Source: Clostridium sp. KNHs205 (GTDB lineage: Bacteria; Bacillota; Clostridia; Lachnospirales; Lachnospiraceae). Taken from it: a stretch of DNA of 64,000 nt. The position numbers and the translations under genes were made by a program. The stretch covers positions 4,449,501 to 4,513,500 of the forward strand of contig NZ_JNLE01000003.1 in the NCBI RefSeq assembly GCF_000702945.1, in the 5' to 3' direction. Position 1 is the first letter of the stretch; every line of letters starts with the position of its first letter. Of this stretch, positions 25,877-35,358 are shown piece after piece. A model generated the notes under the pieces. It did not search any database. It was not told the DNA's origin and saw only the letters and a list, made by a program, of their open reading frames with translations.

Positions 25877-26389
25877 TCAATGCAAATACTTATTTTCAAT
25901 TAAATTCTTTTTATAATGTTCATGTTTTTCATTAATAACTGTCTCAATATCAATATCATAATAATTACATATTCGAAATACTCTCAAAATCAAATCTGCA
26001 AGTGCTGCCGGCACTCCTCTGGGATTATTATCACCACGATAATAATTGTAGGTAACATGATATCTGTTACCGGCTGCTTCTTCCGTCACCTTTGATAAAT
26101 CCAAATGGCAATGTGCTATAGCTTCTGTAAATCTGCACTCATCAATTTCACGGTCTTTTCCTGCAGGCGGATATTTCCCTGCTTCTTTCACAAAGCTGCT
26201 GAGATTTAATTCATCCTCGTCTCGGATTTTACAGACACTGTTCTTTTCAATATTTAATTTGCCTTTAACATAAAGATTCAATACCTGGCGTCCTAAATCC
26301 AACAGAGTCTCATTATATTCCTGAACAGTGCCCGCTCCAGGCTCCTGTAGTTTCTTTGCCTTATGTAACAGTCTTTCCAGCTTATTCAT
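25877..26389 (-). CDS. MazG-like nucleotide pyrophosphohydrolase family protein
   Basis: A 170-residue protein. The C-terminal region RGVPAALADLILRVFRICNYYDIDIETVINEKHEHYKKN matches in pattern the C-terminal helices of clostridial MazG-like proteins (here split: RGVPAALADLILRVF, then YDIDIETVINEKHEHYK); ELADxxIR and EKHEYNKxR are usual. The middle part (YYRGDNN, KEAGKYPPAG) is less clear, and the full catalytic EExxD motif of the MazG fold is not obvious, so activity is uncertain. ATG 26389 has GAGGGG upstream and is preferred over 26428. Confidence 0.6.
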   Translation of the reverse strand: MNKLERLLHKAKKLQEPGAGTVQEYNETLLDLGRQVLNLYVKGKLNIEKNSVCKIRDEDELNLSSFVKEAGKYPPAGKDREIDECRFTEAIAHCHLDLSKVTEEAAGNRYHVTYNYYRGDNNPRGVPAALADLILRVFRICNYYDIDIETVINEKHEHYKKNLIENKYLH

Positions 26390-26561
26390 ATCTGCCCCTC
26401 TTCGAATGTAATGAAATTGAATTATCACTGACTGCTAAAATGCCTATGCAACTGGATTTATCGGAATGTGTCTTCTTATAGGAAAATCTTCTGACACGCC
26501 CTGATAAATCAAATTCCATAGGCAGCTTAATTCGTTTTGTTTTCTTATGCAACCCTTTTCC

Positions 26562-27806
26562 TTAGGGTCTTATTTGTCCGCTGCCGAAAATAATATATTT
26601 CGTAGAGGTTAAAGCAAGAAGTCCCATAGGCCCTCTGGCATGGAGTTTCTGAGTACTGATTCCGATTTCTGCTCCAAACCCAAACTCTGCACCATCGGTA
26701 AAACGGGTTGACGCATTGACATAAACTGCTGCTGCATCTATCTCGTTAAGAAATTTCATGGAATTGTTATAATCCTTTGTAATAATTGCCTCAGAATGAC
26801 CTGTATTGTATTGATTTATATGCTCTATGGCTTCCTCAATGGAATCCACGACTCTTAAGGATATAATTCTGTCCAGGTATTCCGCAGCATAATCTTCCTC
26901 AGTTGCCGCTTCTATACTTGGACAAATTTCTCTGGAAATTTCATCTCCTCTGATAACCACCTGATTCTCTTTTAACATTTCATATAAAGCCGGAATAAAT
27001 GCATCTTTTATCCTGCTGTGCACTACCAGTGACTCACAGGCATTACAGACACCCAGACGCTGTGTCTTGGCATTGTGTATTATATTTAGTGCCATTTCAA
27101 AATCGGCAGTTTCATCCACAAATACGTGGCAGTTGCCGGTTCCTGTCTCAATTACCGGGATGGTACTGTTTTCTACTACTGTTTTAATAAGGCCTGCACC
27201 GCCTCTGGGTATTAAGAGATCGATATATTTATTCAAGCACATCAACTGTTTAGCAGTTTCTCTGCTGATATCCATAACCAGCTGTATGGCATCTTCCGTT
27301 ATACCAGTATTAGCAAGCGCTTCCCTGATAACATCAACTATGGCAGTATTGGAATGAATTGCATCGCTTCCGCCTCTTAATATTACTGCATTACCGGTTT
27401 TAAAACATAAACCAAAAGCATCTGCTGTTACATTTGGTCTGGATTCATAGATAATACCGATAACCCCCATTGGAACCCTTTTTTGTCCAATCAACAGTCC
27501 GTTTGGTCTTTCTTTCATGGATAAGACTTCACCGACAGGATCCTCTAAGGCTGCAATATCAATAAGCCCCTGTGCCATAGCTTCAATTCTGGCTTCTGTT
27601 AACCGTAGCCTGTCAATAAGTGCATCCGTCATACCATTTACTTTGGCATTATCTACGTCTGAAGAATTAGCATGAAGTATTTTATCCGTGTGACTTTTTA
27701 ATGCCTGGGCTGCTGCTTTCAATCCGGCAATTTTCTTTTCCTGACTGAGAGTATTTAGACTGGTTGCTGCTTTTTTTGCCTTTTGTCCTATCTCTACTAA
27801 CTCCAT
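26562..27806 (-). CDS. proA: Glutamate-5-semialdehyde dehydrogenase (gamma-glutamyl phosphate reductase)
   Basis: A 414-residue NADPH-dependent enzyme, second step of proline synthesis. Motifs: [35 protein letters not shown], and the catalytic Cys in [13 protein letters not shown]. The ATG at 27806 follows AAAGGGTGA and fits the usual length; the upstream in-frame ATG (27932) would add 42 residues not typical of the family. It is separated from fthC by a 310-nt gap with strong RNA-like structure. Confidence 0.95.
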   Translation of the reverse strand: MELVEIGQKAKKAATSLNTLSQEKKIAGLKAAAQALKSHTDKILHANSSDVDNAKVNGMTDALIDRLRLTEARIEAMAQGLIDIAALEDPVGEVLSMKERPNGLLIGQKRVPMGVIGIIYESRPNVTADAFGLCFKTGNAVILRGGSDAIHSNTAIVDVIREALANTGITEDAIQLVMDISRETAKQLMCLNKYIDLLIPRGGAGLIKTVVENSTIPVIETGTGNCHVFVDETADFEMALNIIHNAKTQRLGVCNACESLVVHSRIKDAFIPALYEMLKENQVVIRGDEISREICPSIEAATEEDYAAEYLDRIISLRVVDSIEEAIEHINQYNTGHSEAIITKDYNNSMKFLNEIDAAAVYVNASTRFTDGAEFGFGAEIGISTQKLHARGPMGLLALTSTKYIIFGSGQIRP

Positions 27807-27896
27807 GAAATCACCCTTTCTACTTTTATGTTTATAGATTATCAGAAATACACCTGTAGCTGAACAATCGATTACATATATTTGATTTTGTTTTGC

Positions 27897-28021
27897 TTGT
27901 GCCGTACCGGGTATCCAGCTTGTGTAAGCCACTTTGCCAGTAACAGCACGGATCTTTGACGCTGGGCTCCTAACAATGCAAACCTGGCTTCCGCAAATCG
28001 GAAGTGGTCAGGTCAGCACAA
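27897..28021 (-). ncRNA. Structured intergenic region, candidate leader RNA or small RNA
   Basis: In the gap between fthC and proA the minus strand folds well. TTGTGCTG (28014-28021) can pair with CGGCACAA (27897-27904); a second segment CCGTGCTGTTAC (about 27938-27952) can compete for the same GTACGGCAC. An internal hairpin CTTCCG/CGGAAG (27988-27993 with 27999-28004) is flanked by ACC/GGT. The U-G pairs needed work on the minus strand but would be C-A mismatches on the plus strand, which argues for minus-strand RNA. I do not recognise a T-box, 6S, SRP or known riboswitch core. Confidence 0.5.
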
Positions 28022-28116
28022 TAAGTGAGGGCATGCACAACTGCCTGTTATTACAATATCAACTGTTTCATCTGAGCTTATATTAACGTATACAACTAAA
28101 CAATATCTGAATTAAA

Positions 28117-28683
28117 TCATCTGTTTGATATTCTTAACACAGTATCTTCTGTTATTAGAATATCTATTTTTACATCATGAGCTTCAAAAGGTATTTCCTC
28201 ATACACCTGAAATTCATAGGCAAAACAAACCTTAAGAAAGGATTCCTTGTGAGCTCCAAAATACCTGTCATAATAACTTTTTCCGTAACCTATTCGATTC
28301 CCCAGTTTGTCAAAGGCCAGACCCGGTACTAAAATTAAATTCCTGCCCTCCTCTAATTGAAGGATATCAACAGGTTCCGGCTCCGGAATTCCAAAAGAGC
28401 TTTCTTCCAGCTCAGAAATAGAGCTGATATAATAAAATTCAATGTTTTCCTTCATGACTCGCGGGAGTGCTACTTTTTTACCGTCAAGGAGTGCCTGCCT
28501 GATTAATGGCAGTGTATTAACCTCCTGGTTAAATGCTGCATAGAGTATTACCTGGCTGCTCTCCTTATACTCTTTTAACGCCAGGAACTGCTCTCTGATC
28601 AAACTGCTCTGCAGGTCAATTACCTCCTTTGAAAGGGAAGCTTTCTGCCTTCTGATTTCCTGCCTTATTTCTTCTTTTATCAT
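28117..28683 (-). CDS. fthC: 5-formyltetrahydrofolate cyclo-ligase
   Basis: A 188-residue enzyme that converts 5-formyl-THF to 5,10-methenyl-THF with ATP. Typical motifs: VILYAAFNQEVNT, the LILVPGLAFDKLGNRIGYGKSYYDRYF signature (parts: VPGLAFDKLGNRIGYG and KSYYDRYF). The start codon overlaps the stop of the DUF896 gene (TAATG). It lies between proB and proA on the same strand. Confidence 0.92.
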   Translation of the reverse strand: MIKEEIRQEIRRQKASLSKEVIDLQSSLIREQFLALKEYKESSQVILYAAFNQEVNTLPLIRQALLDGKKVALPRVMKENIEFYYISSISELEESSFGIPEPEPVDILQLEEGRNLILVPGLAFDKLGNRIGYGKSYYDRYFGAHKESFLKVCFAYEFQVYEEIPFEAHDVKIDILITEDTVLRISNR

Positions 28684-28892
28684 TAATGTTTATCCTTCTT
28701 TGATAGCTCAGTTACAGTCCCGTCAGGATTTAAGATACTTATCTGATTAAGCGTACCTCTTAAGTTATTTCTGACAGATTGAATATATTCGCCGCGAAGT
28801 TTTACCTGCTCTTCTTTTTCTTCTGCTGTCAGACCTGTTTCCTGTGATTTTTTATATAATTCATTTATTCTTGTCAATTTTGAATCTTCCAT
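28683..28892 (-). CDS. DUF896 (YnzC/YneC-type) small protein
   Basis: A 69-residue protein beginning MEDSKLTRINELYKKSQ, then GLTAEEKEEQVKLRGEYI and RNNLRGTL, the DUF896 signature. The family is a two-helix bundle found in Firmicutes, with a member linked to SOS in B. subtilis; no activity is established. It overlaps fthC by 1 nt and follows proB by about 60 nt. Confidence 0.9.
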   Translation of the reverse strand: MEDSKLTRINELYKKSQETGLTAEEKEEQVKLRGEYIQSVRNNLRGTLNQISILNPDGTVTELSKKDKH

Positions 28893-28954
28893 TTGTATTC
28901 CTCTTCTTTATGCGTTCTATAAACTTATTGCTGTTTATTAATATAATCTATTTC

Positions 28955-29806
28955 TTATTTTGAGTATTGCTTTGTACTGATATAGTCCAGTAATATAAAC
29001 TTTTCATCTCTATGAGCCTTAAAGAAGGTACCTTTATTTTCTCCGCTTACAATAGCACTGATTACACTGACATCCTCGCCATTGGCTATTACCATGTCTG
29101 CACCGGAAGCTGTAGCAATCTTGGCAGCACTGATCTTTGTTGCCATACCGCCTGTACCTACTAAAGAGGAGGACTCCTTCGCCATGTTATTCAGATTCGT
29201 ATCGATATGCTCAACATAATCTATAAACTCAGCCTGGGGATTTTTCTTCGGATCATCCGTATAGAGTCCGTCTATATCAGACAGCAGTATTAAGAGGTCA
29301 GCATGTATCAGCGCAGTAACAATTGCGGACAGAGTATCATTATCACCAAATTCTAGCTCATCGGTAGAAACAGTATCGTTTTCATTTACAATTGGGATAA
29401 CGCCTTTTCGGAACAATTCTTCAAAGGTATTAGAAGCATTTACCCTGCTGATGTCATTAATCATTGTATATTTGGTCATTAATATCTGTGCCGGAATCTG
29501 GTTGTATTCCGCAAATAACTTCTGATATACCATCATCAGCCTTGCCTGACCGACTGCTGCGCAAGCCTGCTTCTCTACTTTCTCAGTTGGCCTCTTTTGC
29601 AGCCCTAAAGTCTCCTTGCCTACAGCAATAGCTCCGGAAGATACTAATATAACGTCTTTTCCCTGATTTCTGATATCTGTCAGTATACGTACTAATTTCT
29701 CCATTTTAGAGAGGTTGATACGTCCTGTTTCTTCATGAGTCAATGAAGATGATCCAATCTTTATAACAATCCTTTTCTTATCCTTTAACAGTTCTCTTAA
29801 AGACAC
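28955..29806 (-). CDS. proB: Glutamate 5-kinase, short form
   Basis: A 283-residue amino-acid kinase giving gamma-glutamyl phosphate, first step of proline synthesis. Motifs: RIVIKIGSSSLT at the N-terminus, VSSGAIAVG, FGDNDTLSAIV and GTGGMATKISAAKIA. The C-terminal PUA domain of the E. coli enzyme is absent, as in many Firmicutes. It starts with GTG behind AAGGA at 10 nt spacing. It heads the proB-DUF896-fthC(-proA) cluster. Confidence 0.93.
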   Translation of the reverse strand: MSLRELLKDKKRIVIKIGSSSLTHEETGRINLSKMEKLVRILTDIRNQGKDVILVSSGAIAVGKETLGLQKRPTEKVEKQACAAVGQARLMMVYQKLFAEYNQIPAQILMTKYTMINDISRVNASNTFEELFRKGVIPIVNENDTVSTDELEFGDNDTLSAIVTALIHADLLILLSDIDGLYTDDPKKNPQAEFIDYVEHIDTNLNNMAKESSSLVGTGGMATKISAAKIATASGADMVIANGEDVSVISAIVSGENKGTFFKAHRDEKFILLDYISTKQYSK

Positions 29807-30007
29807 CTGTGATTCATCCTTCCCCGAGGCTTATTCCCTCTCTATGATGACAGCCCCTCTTAATATTCATAACAATTATTATTATTGTACATTAATTTCC
29901 ATGCGGTGTAAATATCAGCTTTGTATATTTTGTTAAAAATCACTGTATTCCTTTACCACGCTGCTCCTATAGAATACATATAATTCCACTTGATTCTAAT
30001 TATATGC

Positions 30008-31648
30008 TTAATTTGCCTTATATTTGGAGGCAATAGCTTCAAATACCTTGATTCCGTCAATTGCCGCAGAGGTGATTCCGCCGGCGTAGCCAGCACCTTC
30101 ACCACAGGGATATATACCTTTTATACTGGCTTCAAAAAATTCATCCCGTTCCATTCGAAGTGGAGAAGAGGTTCTTGTCTCGACCCCGGCTAAAACCGCC
30201 TCTTCATTGGAAAAACCTTCGACTCTTCTCTCAAAAGCCTGAATTCCGTCTATTAGTGCAGTAGATACATATTCCGGCAGACACTCCCTAAGGTTTGCCA
30301 GATTATAATCACCTTTGGTATTAGGCGTTATGCTGCCAAAGCCGCTGCCTGCCCTGTTATGTTTGAAATCACCATAGAGCTGCACCGGTATACGCCCTTT
30401 TCCGGCTTCATAAGCTTTCCCTTCCCAGATCCTTTGAAATTCAACACCTATCATAGGATTCTCCTCAGCATTGACTCCTCCGTACATCTCATTAAATGCC
30501 TGTCCGTCTTTCAGTACCGTTTCCTTAAAATCTTGAGGAGTAACCGTTACGATCAAGGCACTGTTTGCATTCCTTTCATCTCTGGCATGATTACTCATAC
30601 CATTTACTGCAAGGCGTCCTTCTTCCGAGGAAGCATTTACAACAAACCCTCCGGGGCACATGCAAAAGGAGTAAATTCCCCTGCCATTTATAGCATTGTG
30701 GGTCAGTTTATAGTCTGCAGGAGGAAGTTCTGTGTACCGGTTACCATACTGGTTCCGGCTGATAAGGATCTGTGGGTGTTCCATACGAAGTCCAATGGCA
30801 AAGGATTTCGGTGTCAGTTTCATTTTCTTCTCCCAAAGAAGCTTAAAGGTATCCCTTGCACTGTGTCCTAAAGCCAGTACCAGACAATCACAGGGAAGAA
30901 ATTCCTCATGGTTTAGTTCTACTCCTGTTATCGTTCCTTTTTCAGTCTGTATATCCGTAAGGCAGGTATTGAACCTGACTTCACCTCCAAGGCTTTTTAT
31001 TTCCTCCCTGATGGCTTTTACCACGTCTCTTAATTTATCCGTGCCAATATGAGGTTTGTTAAGGTATAAGATTTCCTCCGGTGCTCCATGCTCGGCAAGA
31101 ATCTTTAGAACTTCCTGATTTCTTCCCCATTTGTCTTTAACAAGGGTATTCAGCTTCCCATCAGAAAAGGTTCCTGCTCCGCCTTCACCAAATTGCACAT
31201 TTGACTCTTTATTGAGCTTTTCACTTTTCCAGAATTCTTCAACTGATTTAACACGGCTGTCAACCGCTTCTCCACGTTCCAGGATTATGGGATTGTATCC
31301 GTTCCTTGCAAGCATTAACCCACAGAATAATCCGGCAGGACCAAATCCGGCTATAACAGGTCGTGAGGAAAGCTTATTTAAACCGGAGGGTTTAAAATCA
31401 TATCCGGCGGCTTTTGCTATGGTTACGTTTGGTGCCTTCAGTTTTGCAAGTTTTTTCTCTTCAGCTGCTATCTGTACCTCTACCTGATAGACATAAAATA
31501 TATCTTCTTTTCTGGCATCAATGGATTTCTTTGTTATAACAAGCTGTTGTATTTCCTGCTCTGTTATCTTTAAGGTTTTTGCCGCCAGTTTATATAAATC
31601 CCCTGAACTATGACCGACTCTTAATTTTAACTGGGATATTTGTAACAT
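30008..31648 (-). CDS. FAD-dependent dehydrogenase (COG2509 type)
   Basis: A 546-residue flavoprotein. A small N-terminal domain (about 1-85) precedes an FAD-binding Rossmann motif PVIAGFGPAGLFCGLMLA (about 98-115); the GEGGAGTFSDGKLNT and C-terminal GEGAGYAGGITSAAIDGIK motifs are the hallmarks of this widespread uncharacterised family. Reaction and substrate unknown. GAGGT precedes the ATG. It follows a second flavoprotein gene by 33 nt on the same strand. Confidence 0.88.
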   Translation of the reverse strand: MLQISQLKLRVGHSSGDLYKLAAKTLKITEQEIQQLVITKKSIDARKEDIFYVYQVEVQIAAEEKKLAKLKAPNVTIAKAAGYDFKPSGLNKLSSRPVIAGFGPAGLFCGLMLARNGYNPIILERGEAVDSRVKSVEEFWKSEKLNKESNVQFGEGGAGTFSDGKLNTLVKDKWGRNQEVLKILAEHGAPEEILYLNKPHIGTDKLRDVVKAIREEIKSLGGEVRFNTCLTDIQTEKGTITGVELNHEEFLPCDCLVLALGHSARDTFKLLWEKKMKLTPKSFAIGLRMEHPQILISRNQYGNRYTELPPADYKLTHNAINGRGIYSFCMCPGGFVVNASSEEGRLAVNGMSNHARDERNANSALIVTVTPQDFKETVLKDGQAFNEMYGGVNAEENPMIGVEFQRIWEGKAYEAGKGRIPVQLYGDFKHNRAGSGFGSITPNTKGDYNLANLRECLPEYVSTALIDGIQAFERRVEGFSNEEAVLAGVETRTSSPLRMERDEFFEASIKGIYPCGEGAGYAGGITSAAIDGIKVFEAIASKYKAN

Positions 31649-31681
31649 TATTTACCTCTTTTTTCTGCCCTAAGGAGCTGC

Positions 31682-32884
31682 TTATATATGAGTCCCCGCC
31701 GCATGACCGCTGGACCATGCCCATTGCAGGTTATACCCACCGCAGGTACCGTCAACGTCCACAATCTCCCCTGCAAAGTAAAGTCCTTTTATTAGCTTTG
31801 ATTCCATGGATACAGGATTAATTTCCTTTGTGTCAATTCCCCCTGCCATTACCTGGGCATGTTCAAAGGAATGTGTGTCTGTTATGGGTACTTTCCATTC
31901 CTTTAACTGATTCACAAGCTGAGTCAGCTGAGAATCTTTTATATCCTTCATCCTATGGTAAGGATCTAATTTGCTCTCCTTTATTGCAACATAGGCAAGC
32001 TTTTTGTTTAGAAGTCCCAGAAAAGCTTCCTCCAGGGTTTCTTTCGCATTACGCTTTAATCTGAAATACAGCATTTCTTTTAATTCTTCCTTCGAAAGAA
32101 ACGGGAGAAAATCAAGTACTGCTGTTACTTTACTGCCTCTGCTAAGCGCTTCTGCTGCATAACGGCTTATCTGCATTACCGGAATTCCGGACAATCCATA
32201 GTCAGCAAGTAAAACCTCACCTTTTTCAAATGCTTTCATCTGTTTATCAATAAACAGTCTGACTTCTGCTTCTGTTCTGACACCTGAGAGTGTCTTAAAG
32301 TATTTCTCTCCTGATTTTAACTGTACAAGTGCCGGTAAAGGTGTGAGAATGTTATGTCCTAATTCACGGGCGATTGAAAGGCCGCTCCCATCCGAGCCAT
32401 GGGCAGGAGCTGCCTTCCCTCCTGCTGCCAGGATAATTCCCTCTGCCTGGTATTTTCTATCCGCCATATAGATAGCAAGATTCTTATCGATTTTCTGCAC
32501 ATGTGCATTACATTCAATCGTAACACCGGTTCTCTCCGCTTCCAGTAATAACACCTCAAGAACAGATGCTGCCTGTCCTGAATTAGGGTACAGATATCCA
32601 TTCCTATCCAGGGGATATATGCCAATCTCCTTAAAAAAATCAACGGTAGCATTAACATCAAAAGCCCTTATAACTTCCCCGGCAAAAGCCGGATTACTGC
32701 TGCGGTAGCACTCTTCCTTCTGAACCAGATTGGTATAATTGCATTTCCCATTACCTGTTGCAAGAATTTTCTTCCCCGGCTTGTCCTTGTGTTCCAGTAT
32801 CGTGACCTTTTTATTTCTTCTTGCAGCACAAATAGCTGCAAAAAGTCCTGAGGCTCCTCCTCCGACTATATATATTCCACTCAT
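31682..32884 (-). CDS. HI0933/YhiN-family flavoprotein
   Basis: A 400-residue NAD(P)/FAD-dependent oxidoreductase of the HI0933 family (BaiN/YhiN). FAD motif YIVGGGASGLFAAICAARR at the start, KILATGNGKCNYTN, ILAAGGKAAPAHGSDGSG, and C-terminal GEIVDVDGTCGGYNLQWAWSSG. Members are often annotated as flavoprotein dehydrogenases of unknown substrate. GGAGG lies upstream of the ATG. It begins 21 nt after hemL and might be read through from the hem operon. Confidence 0.9.
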   Translation of the reverse strand: MSGIYIVGGGASGLFAAICAARRNKKVTILEHKDKPGKKILATGNGKCNYTNLVQKEECYRSSNPAFAGEVIRAFDVNATVDFFKEIGIYPLDRNGYLYPNSGQAASVLEVLLLEAERTGVTIECNAHVQKIDKNLAIYMADRKYQAEGIILAAGGKAAPAHGSDGSGLSIARELGHNILTPLPALVQLKSGEKYFKTLSGVRTEAEVRLFIDKQMKAFEKGEVLLADYGLSGIPVMQISRYAAEALSRGSKVTAVLDFLPFLSKEELKEMLYFRLKRNAKETLEEAFLGLLNKKLAYVAIKESKLDPYHRMKDIKDSQLTQLVNQLKEWKVPITDTHSFEHAQVMAGGIDTKEINPVSMESKLIKGLYFAGEIVDVDGTCGGYNLQWAWSSGHAAGTHI

Positions 32885-32905
32885 TGGCCATGCCTCCTGT
32901 CTTTA

Positions 32906-34183
32906 CTATATAGAATCAAAATACTTTTCTATTGTCTGTGCCGTATATTCAACATCCTCTGCAGTATGAGCTCCTGATAGGAACATAGCCTCGAATTGAG
33001 AAGGTGCCGCATAGATTCCGTTCTCTAACAGATACTCAAAAAATACTGCATAATCCTTTACTCTGGCAGTTAAAGCACTGTTGTAATCTCTTATTTCTCC
33101 ATCTGCAAAATAAATACATAACAAGGAACCGATAGAATTCACTCTGATGCTTTCTTTACCTGCAGTCTGGATTCTGTTCTTTAACAGCTCTCCCTTCGCT
33201 GCCAGTTCCTCATATAACCCCTGAGAACTCTTTAGCAGCTCGAGGGTCTTAATACCTGCAGCTGTTGACAGAGGATTGCCGGAGAGGGTACCAGCCTGAT
33301 ATACCGGTCCTAAGGGAGCTATTTTCTCCATGATTTCTCTTCTTCCGCCATATGCCCCTATAGGCATTCCGCCTCCCACGATCTTACCCAAAGATGTAAG
33401 GTCAGGTTTTATATGGAAATATTCCTGAGCACCGCCTAAAGCCAGTCTGAAACCGGTAATTACCTCGTCAAATACCAGAAGGCTTCCGTTATCCTCTGTT
33501 ATTTTCCGCAGAAAAGAGAGGAAATCCCCTTCCGGAGGTACAACACCCATATTGGCTGCTACCGGCTCAACAATTACTGCAGCAATCTCTCCTTTATATT
33601 TATGAAATAATTCTTTTACTCCTTCTGTATCGTTATAATCAGCCAGAAGAGTATGTTTCGTAAATGCTTTTGGCACTCCAAGACTATCCGGCAGAGCCTG
33701 GGTTAATAAGCCGGAGCCTGCTTTTGCCAAAAGTCCGTCTGAATGACCATGATAGCAACCGGTGAACTTAATAATCTTTTTACGTCCCGTATAACCTCTG
33801 GCAAGCCTGAGTGCGCTCATAACTGCTTCCGTTCCTGAGTTTACAAGTCTCACCATTTCCATTGAAGGAACGCATTCCTGAATCAATTCTGTAAGGCGTA
33901 TTTCACGTCTGGTGGGAGCACCAAAGGTAAGCCCGCAGGCTGCTGCTTCTCTCACGGCCTCCACCACCTCTTCTCTGGCATGTCCCAGAATCAGCGGTCC
34001 GTAGGAACCTACATAATCTATAAATTCATTACCGTCTGCATCATAAATACGACTGCCCTTTCCTTTCTCAATAAACAGCGGGTTACGATTCACCTGACGA
34101 AAAGCCCTGACAGGACTGTTGACTCCACCGGGCATATATTTCAGCGCTTCTTCATAAAGCTTCTGCGATTCCTGATCTTTCAT
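32906..34183 (-). CDS. hemL: Glutamate-1-semialdehyde 2,1-aminomutase
   Basis: A 425-residue PLP enzyme making 5-aminolevulinate from glutamate-1-semialdehyde (C5 pathway). Motifs: MPGGVNSPVRAFRQV, KFTGCYHGHSDGLLAKAGSG, VFDEVITGFR and the PLP lysine in TSLGKIVGGGMPIGAYGG. AAGGGG lies upstream of the ATG. It is the last hem gene, separated from hemB by 215 nt containing repeat copy B. Confidence 0.96.
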   Translation of the reverse strand: MKDQESQKLYEEALKYMPGGVNSPVRAFRQVNRNPLFIEKGKGSRIYDADGNEFIDYVGSYGPLILGHAREEVVEAVREAAACGLTFGAPTRREIRLTELIQECVPSMEMVRLVNSGTEAVMSALRLARGYTGRKKIIKFTGCYHGHSDGLLAKAGSGLLTQALPDSLGVPKAFTKHTLLADYNDTEGVKELFHKYKGEIAAVIVEPVAANMGVVPPEGDFLSFLRKITEDNGSLLVFDEVITGFRLALGGAQEYFHIKPDLTSLGKIVGGGMPIGAYGGRREIMEKIAPLGPVYQAGTLSGNPLSTAAGIKTLELLKSSQGLYEELAAKGELLKNRIQTAGKESIRVNSIGSLLCIYFADGEIRDYNSALTARVKDYAVFFEYLLENGIYAAPSQFEAMFLSGAHTAEDVEYTAQTIEKYFDSI

Positions 34184-34195
34184 ACTTTATACCCC

Positions 34196-34296
34196 TTGCA
34201 TATCGCAGGCTGGCCTGCGATACTGCCACAAATAATAAGGAGTGAAAGAACCTCTATGTGGCATCCTTTCAATCTATTTATTTTCTTTCACTCTGT
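34196..34296 (-). repeat. Dispersed structured repeat, copy B (before hemL)
   Basis: Aligns with copies A and C: hairpin ATATCGCAGG...CCTGCGATA, then CTGCCAC, GAGTGAAAGAA, GTGGCA, and TTCTTTCACTC on the plus strand. TGCCAC pairs with GTGGCA and GAGTGAAAGAA with TTCTTTCACTC; the two pairings are interleaved, as in a pseudoknot. The element starts 12 nt upstream of the hemL ATG. Confidence 0.85.
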
Positions 34297-34398
34297 CAAA
34301 CATGCCGATGCGGTATGCCCTCCTGCGTCGTTTCTGTCTTTCTGCCTCCATTAATCGCTGACAGGGCACATAATCTCCTCCTTCACACTTATACCAGA

Positions 34399-35358
34399 TC
34401 ACTCACTTAACCACCTGGCAGCATCAAGTGCATGGTAGGTTATAATAATATTGGCACCTGCCCGTTTCATTGCCATAAGGTTCTCTAAGACCACTTTTCT
34501 CTCATCCAGATATCCAAGTGCCGCAGCAGCTTTTACCATAGCATATTCACCACTGACATTATACACCGCAACCGGGTAACCCGTTTGTGCTGCTGACTGA
34601 ACAACATCCAGATAGGCAAGTGCAGGCTTTACCATAATAATATCTGCACCTTCCCTGATATCATCTTCTATCTCTCTCACAGCTTCCCTGCCATTGGCAT
34701 AATCCATCTGATAAGTCTTTCTGTCTCCAAAGCCCGGAGCAGAGTGCGCTGCCTCTCTGAAAGGAGCGTAATAACCGGAAGCAAATTTTGCACTGTAGGC
34801 CATTATAGGAGTATTCACAAAACCTTCTTCATCCAACGCTCCCCGAATGGCCTCAACATGCCCGTCCATCATATCAGAAGGTGCTATCATATCAGCTCCT
34901 GCCATTGCACAGGTTACCGCAGCTTTTGATAATAATAACAGAGTGTCATCATTGATTACCTGTCCCTCTCTTACGATTCCGCAATGACCATGGTCAGTGT
35001 ATTCACAAAGACAGATATCAGCAATTACCGTCAGTTCACTGCAGTTAACTTTGATATACCTGATTGCCCTTTGAATGATACCCTCTTCGTTATAGGCTTC
35101 GCTTCCAATCTCATCCTTATGCTCCGGAATCCCAAACAGTAATACACTCTTGATTCCGCAAGCTCTGACTCTTTCCAGCTCTTCTCCTAATCTGTCTATG
35201 GAGTATTGATAGATTCCCGGCATGGAGTTTATGGGATTCTTTATATTATTTCCTTCTATTACAAATATAGGATATACCAGTTCTGCTATTCTTAAGCTGT
35301 TTTCCTGCACCATAGCCCTGATATTTTCACTTACTCTTAATCTTCTTCGTCTGATCAT
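34399..35358 (-). CDS. hemB: Porphobilinogen synthase (delta-aminolevulinate dehydratase)
   Basis: A 319-residue enzyme joining two 5-aminolevulinates into porphobilinogen. Motifs: ICLCEYTDHGHCG (metal Cys region), ADMIAPSDMMDGHV, a Schiff-base Lys in AYSAKFASGYYAPFR and a second in IMVKPALAYLD. Starts within the cobA/hemD stop (ATGA overlap), so it is tightly coupled. Confidence 0.96.
   Translation of the reverse strand: MIRRRRLRVSENIRAMVQENSLRIAELVYPIFVIEGNNIKNPINSMPGIYQYSIDRLGEELERVRACGIKSVLLFGIPEHKDEIGSEAYNEEGIIQRAIRYIKVNCSELTVIADICLCEYTDHGHCGIVREGQVINDDTLLLLSKAAVTCAMAGADMIAPSDMMDGHVEAIRGALDEEGFVNTPIMAYSAKFASGYYAPFREAAHSAPGFGDRKTYQMDYANGREAVREIEDDIREGADIIMVKPALAYLDVVQSAAQTGYPVAVYNVSGEYAMVKAAAALGYLDERKVVLENLMAMKRAGANIIITYHALDAARWLSE

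Noticed and set aside
27897-28021. 6S RNA or SRP RNA
   Set aside because: The neighbour fthC recalls E. coli ssrS-ygfA, and parts of the plus strand recall SRP RNA, but the large central bubble of 6S and the GGAAGGAAGCAGC apex of SRP RNA are absent.
31000-32700. Plus-strand frames opposite the two flavoprotein genes
   Set aside because: Several frames of 60-120 codons occur, but they are antisense to strongly recognisable genes and lack ribosome sites.
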